DNA from: Pseudomonadota bacterium
GTDB taxonomy: Bacteria > Myxococcota_A > Polyangia > Polyangiales > Polyangiaceae
NCBI GenBank assembly: GCA_023402175.1
Contig: JAEXCN010000270.1
Span: 1 to 7,045 of the forward strand
Length of the DNA: 7,045 bases
Reading direction: 5' to 3'
Shown: one piece after another, positions 1-5,800 of the stretch
Layout of the letters: each line of letters starts with the position of its first letter
How positions within the stretch are numbered: the stretch's first letter is position 1
Made by a program: the position numbers and the translations under genes
The notes under the pieces: model-generated
What the model was told of the DNA's origin: nothing
Database searches by the model: none
Seen by the model: the letters and a program-made list of their open reading frames with translations, nothing else

Positions 1-6
1 CGCTGG

Positions 7-597
7 GTGACGCTCGGCGTGCAGAACATGCCGCAGGAGATCCGCTCGCGGCGAGAGCTGCCGAAGATCCCGACGATCGTTGTTCGCGGGCCTTTCTCGC
101 CGCGGGGCGGCTACGTAATCCGGCCCCACCGCCAGCAGATCAGTCCGAAAGTGGATGAGAACGGCACAGAGCTAGAATCGCATCACGGCGTCCTGACCGA
201 GATGGCCAAGTCGATGGTTTACAGATATTCGGAGGGCGCGGCGCCTACGATCCTGATGACGAAGGAGCAGCACCGCCAAACCGTCAAGCTTTGGGAGACA
301 CAGAAACCCGAGCTCATGCGAAGGGGAGTCCTCCCCTCACGGCAAACGCCCAAGGGCGCGACCGTTGTCGACTGGAGCCGCGTCTCTCCCGAGATGAAGA
401 GGGCTCTTTCGGAGAGCATCATGAGCAACATCAGGACACCGGTTCCGAAGGAGGTGCAAACCAGATATTTCGAGACTTTCGAAGTCTACCGCCAGAATCA
501 GGAAGCTCAGCGCGCGTTCGACGAGTTCGATATGGCGATGAGCCGTTGGAAGCAGTCTGTACAGGAGATCAGGCCATTGCCTCCAAGGGGGGAGTGA
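7..597 (+). CDS. Uncharacterised protein with toxin-nuclease-like HHGV motif, possibly 5' truncated
   Basis: A 196-residue reading frame starting at GTG 7. The two codons to its left are also open, so the gene may begin outside the window; an internal ATG (residue 8, position 28) is another possible start. I do not recognise the family with certainty. Visible features are a Gly-Gly-Tyr segment (34-36), a His-His-Gly-Val motif at 59-62, the strand-like segment APTILM (79-84) shortly followed by His89, and a charged helical C-terminal half (about 125-185, rich in Glu, Arg, Gln). Paired histidines followed by a third His some 30 residues later are typical of the small HNH/AHH-like nuclease domains that end polymorphic toxins; linking this protein to them is my inference from pattern only. 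If it is the tail of a larger toxin, the two genes downstream would sit where immunity genes normally lie. Its stop overlaps an ATG in another frame (TGATG at 595-599). Coding status is fairly sure, function is not. Confidence 0.72.
   Translation: MTLGVQNMPQEIRSRRELPKIPTIVVRGPFSPRGGYVIRPHRQQISPKVDENGTELESHHGVLTEMAKSMVYRYSEGAAPTILMTKEQHRQTVKLWETQKPELMRRGVLPSRQTPKGATVVDWSRVSPEMKRALSESIMSNIRTPVPKEVQTRYFETFEVYRQNQEAQRAFDEFDMAMSRWKQSVQEIRPLPPRGE
585..594 (+). promoter_or_regulatory. Strong Shine-Dalgarno-like purine run before ATG 597
   Basis: A purine run AAGGGGGGAG lies at the very end of the first gene, a few bases before the ATG at 597 that overlaps its TGA. This is an excellent ribosome-binding site for re-initiation. 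The frame it opens (597-884, 95 residues) is extremely arginine-rich and has only about 50% G/C in third codon positions. The +1 frame used by the ORF at 622 has about 80%. The best-looking start and the best-looking coding frame therefore disagree, which may mean a frameshift near the 5' end of the second gene. Confidence 0.4.
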
Positions 598-621
598 TGT
601 GGCGCTCGCTCCGAGCCCGCG

Positions 622-972
622 ATGGTTGGACGACGCCGCTTCACGAACGACCTGAAGGGTGCGAACGCGGTCCGCCGCGCCCGTCGCGAGACGGTTGGCG
701 ACAAAGGAGAGCCGCACTCCGAGGACGTCGTCACGACGGAGCTCGGAGAGCTCTCGCCCAACGCCTCGCTCCGGGACCGGAGAAGAAGGGGCAGTGGTCC
801 CCTGCACGAGGGAACGCTCGAGATTTTCCGGGCGGGTGCAGGGCGCGTCGAGGACATCAACATCTTCCACTGCGTCGCGCATGACGAGCCACGCCGGAGT
901 GCTAAGTCGTCTCCGGCGCCCCGTTCCTTTCATGCGACAATGGCACCCGATGCCGAGGAAACTTTTCGCTGA
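622..972 (+). CDS. Hypothetical basic protein, possibly frameshifted
   Basis: A 116-residue frame from ATG 622, the first start codon in this frame after the preceding stop. Third-position G/C is about 80% and second-position about 50% for codons between 622 and 890, the expected coding signature for such a GC-rich genome, so translation here is credible. The product is basic, with Arg-rich segments at 4-6, 18-22 and 52-56 and a more ordinary segment ending near residues 78-88 (DINIFHCVAHD). No recognised domain, signal peptide or membrane segment. There is no clear ribosome-binding site before 622, whereas a strong one precedes ATG 597 in another frame. After about position 890 the coding signature in this frame weakens and the overlapping frame of the next gene takes over, so the last 25 or so residues may not be real. 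It may be a separate small gene of the same operon or the first part of a gene broken by indels. Confidence 0.5.
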   Translation: MVGRRRFTNDLKGANAVRRARRETVGDKGEPHSEDVVTTELGELSPNASLRDRRRRGSGPLHEGTLEIFRAGAGRVEDINIFHCVAHDEPRRSAKSSPAPRSFHATMAPDAEETFR

Positions 973-1465
973 CGAGCTACAGGGACCCACGTGGGATCGC
1001 GTGCGCGCGATCCGACGAAGACATTTCGGGAACAGCGGACAGGCGCTCGACCCCGAAGTAGTGCCCGAGGTGTTTCACCACCTCATGCCGTACGCCTCGC
1101 TCCTGACGACCGGTGAGGAGGCCACGCTCCACGAGTTCTTTGATGCCCTCGACGACACGACGCGCAATGCGCTCATGTCGGCGATCGAGCCGCTCGTGGA
1201 CCAACTCCGGGCTTATGGGCTCGACGGTCCCGAGGCGTTCCAAGGGCGAGAGCAGATGCCGCCAGAGCCTCCCGAGCGCTCCGACTTCTCAGCGCAGGAA
1301 CTGCCGGAGATGCTCGCGATTCAGGCGATGCGCGAGATCATGAGCGCCCCGTTGAAGAGACAGGAACCGTCACCGCCCGAGGAGGACGCCATGCTCGACC
1401 TTGCCCGTTTCTACAACCTCAACGAAGAACGGTGGGTCCCGCCCCGCAGCCCTTCGGGAGCGTAG
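932..1465 (+). CDS. Hypothetical acidic helical protein
   Basis: A 177-residue product if started at ATG 932. Other in-frame starts are ATG 881 (194 residues) and ATG 950; none has a convincing ribosome-binding site, which suggests translational coupling to the upstream gene, with which it overlaps by 23-92 bases. From about position 960 onward the protein looks real: rich in Glu, Asp, Leu and Met, predicted mostly helical (for example the stretch around HHLMPYASLL and EFFDALDDTTRNALM), then a Pro/Glu-rich linker and a short C-terminal segment containing DLARFYNLNEERW. No signal peptide, membrane segment or known motif. A small acidic protein downstream of a possible nuclease-toxin end would suit an immunity protein, but this is context-based inference. 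It could equally be the C-terminal half of a gene whose first half is read in the frame of 622-972. It is followed 10 bases after its stop by a GC hairpin. Confidence 0.62.
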   Translation: MRQWHPMPRKLFADELQGPTWDRVRAIRRRHFGNSGQALDPEVVPEVFHHLMPYASLLTTGEEATLHEFFDALDDTTRNALMSAIEPLVDQLRAYGLDGPEAFQGREQMPPEPPERSDFSAQELPEMLAIQAMREIMSAPLKRQEPSPPEEDAMLDLARFYNLNEERWVPPRSPSGA

Positions 1466-1474
1466 CGGTGAGGC

Positions 1475-1501
1475 CGGCTCGGCCACGCAGCGGCCCGGCC
1501 G
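1475..1501 (+). terminator. GC-rich hairpin after the left-hand gene cluster
   Basis: Arms 1475-1484 and 1492-1501 pair over nine of ten positions (one G-U pair, one mismatch) around the seven-base loop ACGCAGC. It starts 10 bases after the stop of the last gene in the cluster, the right place for transcription termination. No T-run follows, so it is not a canonical intrinsic terminator; it may only be a stable RNA 3' end. Confidence 0.35.
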
Positions 1502-1551
1502 AAGGCGGGGTGGCGCGCGCAGGCTGAGCAGCATGGCATCGTCACGCGATG

Positions 1552-1921
1552 TCACATGTCTCGGCGGCGCGTGGAGGCCATCGAGAGGATCGTCGTGTTG
1601 GCGAGCGGACGACCGAGCACCAGGAAGCCGACGTCGGGATCGCAAGCACCTGGCGCGTCGGATCAACATTCGAACCGCACGCCCGGCGCGGCCGTATCCA
1701 CATCGGGACGGCCGTGCGTGCGCGTGCACACTGCAATCGCCGCGGGATCGACTCGGCGAGGTGATCGCCGTTGTTCGAGGGACCACGCGCATCGCAGGAC
1801 GGCGTTCGGGTCACTGCACGAGACACGCGATAGAGAGCCGTAAAGCGGGGCTCGGCGCCACGAGCGCACCGATGCACAGCGTGATGTACGAAGGCGGGTC
1901 GGGCAACGAAGTGGCGATCAT
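1552..1921 (-). pseudogene. Possible decayed minus-strand gene, frames interrupted
   Basis: Reading the minus strand from an ATG at 1921, a short frame (to 1811) gives a plausible N-terminus with a hydrophobic stretch (YITLCIGALVAPSP) and high third-position G/C. Beyond its TGA, sensible sequence continues in the other two frames, first one reading SCDARGPSNNGDHLAES, then one reading VDPAAIAVCTRTHGRPDVDT, which meets an in-frame TGA at 1665-1663. Past that codon the same frame resumes with CDPDVGFLVLGRPLANTTIL, nearly all codons ending in G or C, to a final TGA at 1552-1554. Coding-like composition scattered over three frames is what a gene eroded by indels and a stop mutation leaves behind. 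GC-rich DNA can produce such patches by chance, and I recognise no family, so this is a weak call. Confidence 0.22.
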
Positions 1922-1971
1922 GACGACCAGCCGCGCCCGGACCGGTGGACCGCACTGCAGGCTTCGTCGGC

Positions 1972-1976
1972 GAGGG
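1972..1976 (+). promoter_or_regulatory. Ribosome-binding site deciding the start at 1986
   Basis: GAGGG lies nine bases before ATG 1986. It supports this start over the upstream part of the open frame and over the in-frame GTGs at 1989 and 1998, and it places the hydrophobic signal directly at the N-terminus. Confidence 0.6.
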
Positions 1977-1985
1977 TTCCGGACT

Positions 1986-2630
1986 ATGGTGCCCGCCGTG
2001 AACGCTCGGTTCTCTGCCAAGGCCGCCCTCGCGGTACTTCCATTCTTCTCGATGGCCGCGTGTGGCGACGACGATGCCCTGCCCGCCCGCGATGGAGGGA
2101 CTGGTGAAGCCGGCGCTCCCGTGTGCGCGCAGACGCCCCCGCCGGAGAAGACCGCTGCCGCGTGTGACGTCACGATCGAGTCGCCGCCGCTCCATGTTTC
2201 GCTGCACGTCCCCGAAGGGACGCCTATCGCCTATTGCTCGAATCCTCCATCGAGCGGCGATCACTATCCGGTGTGGGCCGCGTTCCAGGAGTACACGACC
2301 CCGATCGAGTGGCCGTACCTCGTGCACTCGATGGAGCACGGAGCCGTCGTCCTGCTCTACAAGTGCGAGCCGCCGGGGTGCCCCGAGATCGTCGATCAGC
2401 TGAGGAAGGTGCGGGACAACGCCGCCGCCGATCCCGTCTGCGCCCCGCACGGGGACACGAAGCGGATCATCATCGCGCCGAGCACGACGATCCCGACGAA
2501 GGTCGCCGCTGCGGCGTGGGGCAAGACCTACAAGGCCGCGTGCGTGGACATGCCGACGCTCGAGGCGTTCGCTCGCGACAACTACGCCAAGGGTCCGGAG
2601 AACCTCTGCGACCCGGGACGCACGTTCTGA
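1986..2630 (+). CDS. DUF3105 family lipoprotein, cysteine-rich
   Basis: The 214-residue product begins with a lipoprotein signal peptide: Arg8 and Lys12, a hydrophobic core from about 13 to 22, and a lipobox ending SMAAC with Cys26 as the likely lipidated residue. An Asp-rich, Gly-rich linker follows (28-45). Residues about 65-205 match the DUF3105 pattern as I know it: HV near 74-75, the YCSNPPSSGDHYPVW block at 83-97, the hallmark LVHSMEHGAVVLLY at 112-125, an IIIAPS strand (161-166), an AWG turn (177-179) and a C-terminal helix with the FARDNY segment. The family's biochemical function is unknown; the His-rich HS.EHG core suggests metal binding, which is inference. The mature protein has eight further cysteines (47, 60, 84, 127, 132, 152, 186, 208), more than I would expect, suggesting disulfides in the envelope. 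It appears monocistronic and converges on the next gene. The frame stays open far upstream, but that part has non-coding composition. Confidence 0.9.
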   Translation: MVPAVNARFSAKAALAVLPFFSMAACGDDDALPARDGGTGEAGAPVCAQTPPPEKTAAACDVTIESPPLHVSLHVPEGTPIAYCSNPPSSGDHYPVWAAFQEYTTPIEWPYLVHSMEHGAVVLLYKCEPPGCPEIVDQLRKVRDNAAADPVCAPHGDTKRIIIAPSTTIPTKVAAAAWGKTYKAACVDMPTLEAFARDNYAKGPENLCDPGRTF

Positions 2631-2827
2631 GCGTCGCGCCAGCCAGCGCCTACCCGCGTCGGCGGCCGGAGGGAGCGCGTCCGCCAAAGCGTTCAAGCGT
2701 GCGGTCGGGACGACGCCAGGCCGCTTCCGACACGGATCCTGAAGCGCCCACGCGCATGCGAAGAGGCCGGCCGCCCGGATGAGCGACGGACCTCTTCATG
2801 GAGGACTCGACAGTGAGGTCGTCGCCG
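2631..2827. other. Spacer between convergent genes
   Basis: This 197-base spacer lies between the stop of the DUF3105 gene and the stop of the large minus-strand gene. No credible gene is visible; open frames crossing it are arginine-rich shadows. It contains the inverted repeat described separately at 2760-2797 and a self-complementary CGCATGCG just before it. Confidence 0.55.
2760..2797. terminator. Candidate bidirectional terminator hairpin
   Basis: GAAGAGG (2760-2766) and CCTCTTC (2791-2797) are perfect inverted copies separated by 24 bases, which contain a further CCGG/CCGG mini-stem. It sits between two genes transcribed towards each other, 30 bases beyond the stop of the large minus-strand gene, so it could end transcription from both sides. 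The outer bases of the arms give only two T residues on either strand, so it is not a textbook intrinsic terminator. Confidence 0.35.
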
Positions 2828-5800
2828 TCAGCTGCGGCGACGACGGCGCATCCCGAGAAGCGCCAAGCTGGCGAGCGGAGCCAGCGCGAACGTCGCCGTG
2901 GGCGCGGGCGCCGTACGGCAGCCGCAGCCATCGCTGACGGGTGCGGCGACATCGCCAGGCGTGCCGGCGTCGTTCGTTCCGTCGACGGGGGCGCCGGGGG
3001 CGCCGGGGGCGCCGGAGGTGTCTTTGGTCTCGACGGTCTGCGTGAGCGCCGTCGACGTGCTGGCGGAGAACGACATGGTGCCGAGGTACTTCGCCGTCAT
3101 CGCGTGCCCACCCGCGGTGAGCGACGAGGTCGCCACCGTGGCTTTCCCGCCCTGGAGGGTGGCCTTCCCCAGCGAGGTCGAGCCGTCGAAGAACTCGACC
3201 TCGCCGCTGAACCCGGCGACGGCCGAAGCGACCGTGGCCGTGAACGTCACGCTCTCGCCGAGCGTCGACGTCGAAGCCGAAGTCGCCAACGTCGTGGTCG
3301 TGGCCGCCTTGTCGACCGTGTGCGAGGCGGAGCCCTGCCCGGTCGCATACGTGGCGTCGCCGCTGTACTCGCCGACGAGCGCATGAGCGCCTACCGCTAG
3401 CGTCGCGGTCTTCACCGTGGTCTCGCCGTTCGCACCGACGGTACCCGTAGCGATCGTCGTCGAGCCATCCTTGAACGTCACCGTTCCGGTCGGCGCACTG
3501 CCCGGACCGGCAAGAACCGCCTTGATCGTGATCTCTTGGCCGAAGGTCGACGGGGTGGGCGAAGAGGTCACGACGATCGTCGCCGCATCGGCGTTCACAT
3601 TCTGCTCGAACGCGGCCGACGTACTGGCGTTGAAGCTACCGTCGCCGCCGTACTCGACGGTGACGGAGTGTGCGCCGGTCGTGAACGTCGTGGCAAAGGT
3701 GGCCACGCCCGTCGCATCGAGTGTACCGGTGCCGAGGGTGGTCGCGCCCTCCATGAACGTGACCGTTCCGCTCGGGATGCCCGCGCCAGAAGCGGTCGGT
3801 ACGACCGTGGCCGTGAGCGTGACGCTCCTCCCCGAGAGCGACGGATCGGAGGAAGACGACACGCTCGTCGAGGTGTCCGACCTGTTCACCACCTGAGCAA
3901 GGGCAGCCGACGTACTGGTCGCGAAGCTCGTGTCACCCGCATACACCACCGTGATCGGGTGCGAGGCGACGGCGAGCGTCGCGATCGAGAGCGTTGCCGA
4001 TCCTTGAGCGTTCAGCGTGCCCGTGCCGAGCGCGATCGTCCCGTCCGTGAACGTCACGATGCCGGTGGGGGTGCCAGGCGCGGCCGAGGCAACGGTCGCC
4101 GTGAACGTGACCGACTGACCGAAGACGGACGGGTTCGGCGAAGCCGCGAGCGTCGTCGTCGTGATGGCCGGATCGACGGTCAGGGAGACCGATGCCGCTC
4201 CGGCCCCGTGGTTCATGTCGCCGGCGTAGGCCACGTCGATCGTGTGCGGGCCGCCCGAAAGTGACGCCGTGGAGAACGTCGCCACGCCCGAAGCGTCGAG
4301 TGCGCTCGCGCCCAGCGTCGTCCCGCCGTCCTTGAACGTGACGGTGCCCGTCGGCGTGCCACCGCTGCCAGACGAAGCGATGGTCGCGGTGAACGTGACG
4401 TTGTCTCCGAACTTCGAAGGATTAGGCGCAGCGGTGACCGAGGCCGAGACGCCATCCTGGTTCACGACCTGCGCGAGGGCGCTCGAGATATTGCCGGCGA
4501 AGCTGCTGTTGCCGGAATAGACGGCGGTGATGCTGGCCGTGCCAACGGCGAGCGATCCCGTCGTGAAGGTCGCGACGCCCGCACCATTGATCGTTCCGAT
4601 CCCGAGCTCGTCACCTCCACTCCGGAAACTGACAGTGCCCGCAGGGACGCCAGCGCCTGGCGCGACCGCCGCGACCGTCGCCGTAAAGGTGACGTCTTTG
4701 CCGACGACCGAAGGATTGCTCGAGGACGCAAGCGCCGTCGTCGTATTGGCCTTGTTGACGACCTGCGAGACCGCGCCCGCCACGCTTGTCGCGCTCGCCG
4801 CGTAGTTCGAGTTGCCGTTGTACGTCGCTACGATCGCGTGCGTTCCCACGTCAAGCGAAGCGATGGTGAAGCTCGCTTGCCCGGCTCCCCCGAGGGTCTG
4901 GGTCGCGAGCACGGTCGGTCCGTCGGTGAACGTGACGGTGCCCGTGGGCGTGACGCCGGCGCCAGCGACGGTCGCCGTGAACGTGACCGACTGACCGAAG
5001 GCGGAGGGGTTCGTCAGCGATACGTTGGTCGTCGTGGACGAGGCGACGCTCACGATGTGTGAGGTCGTTCCCGTCGCCGCGGCGTGCTTCGCGTCTCCGG
5101 CATAGTCGGCGGCGATCGTGCGACTGCCACCGACCAGCGTGGCGGTCGAGAACGTGGCGACGCCTGAGCCGTCGAGCGTCCCGGTGCCGAGCGTGGTCGT
5201 GCCGTCGCGGAACGTCACCGTGCCGGTGGGAGCTCCGCCGAGGCCGACGGAAGACACCGTGGCCTTGAACGTGACGTTCGTGGCGTAGGTCGACGGGCTG
5301 GGCGAAGCGGTGAGAGCGACAGTCGCGCCGTCCTGATTGACGACCTGCGATACGCTCGGCGAGGTGCTCGTCTTGTAGCTCGCATCGCCGGCGTAGTCCG
5401 CCGTGATGCCGTGCGTTCCGATGCTCAGCGTACTCGTCGTGAAGGTCGCGACGCCCGAGCCGTCCAGCGTCGCGCTCCCGAGCACCGTTGCGCCTTCGCG
5501 GAAGGAGATCGAGCCAGCCGGCGTGCCCGTTCCGGGAGACTGGGCGGTCACGGTCGCCGTGACGGTGACGCTCTGGTTGATGGTCGACGGATTGACCGAC
5601 GAGACGAGCGCCGTCAGCGTGCCGACCTTGTTCACGACCTGCGAGAGCGCGCCCGACGTGCTCGCGAGGAAGGTCGGCGCACCGAGATACTCCGCCGTGA
5701 TCGAGTGTGACGCGATCGCCAGCGTGCTGGTCGCGACGCTGGCTTGCCCTGCGCCGTTGAGCGCCACGGCTCCGAGCACCGTTGCGCCGTCACGGAACGT

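Larger units (their letters stand above)
1466..1985. other. Region without an intact gene
   Basis: About 520 bases separate the left-hand cluster from the DUF3105 gene. Open frames exist on both strands but their products are arginine-rich or change frame, and the long plus-strand frame running from 1401 into the next gene is non-coding in composition before 1986. The region holds the hairpin just after 1465, patchy minus-strand coding signal between 1552 and 1921, and presumably the promoter of the gene at 1986, for which I can point to no clear -35/-10 pair. No tRNA, inverted-repeat ends of an insertion sequence, or direct repeat array was seen. Confidence 0.5.

Noticed and set aside
337..990. 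217-codon minus-strand frame opposite the first genes
   Set aside because: Composition is that of an antisense shadow, and the plus-strand frames have the better codon-position pattern.
1552..1869. Selenocysteine reading of the in-frame TGA at 1665-1663 (a Cys-TGA-Ser context followed by a possible hairpin)
   Set aside because: The hairpin (CCGACG/CGTCGG) begins only about two bases after the TGA, places the loop too close for a typical bacterial SECIS, and the upstream frame is itself interrupted. A decayed gene is the simpler reading.
1401..1985. N-terminal extension of the DUF3105 frame up to position 1401
   Set aside because: The extension is Arg-rich without coding-like codon use, overlaps the preceding gene, and would bury the lipoprotein signal peptide, which with GAGGG fits ATG 1986.
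1542..2696. Long 384-codon minus-strand frame covering the DUF3105 gene
   Set aside because: Very arginine-rich shadow opposite a well-supported gene on the plus strand; no recognisable domain or start signal.
2973..3013. Collagen-like GAPGAPGAP repeat near the C-terminus of the large protein
   Set aside because: Only a few triplets; more likely a flexible Pro/Gly linker before the MYXO-CTERM than a collagen triple helix.
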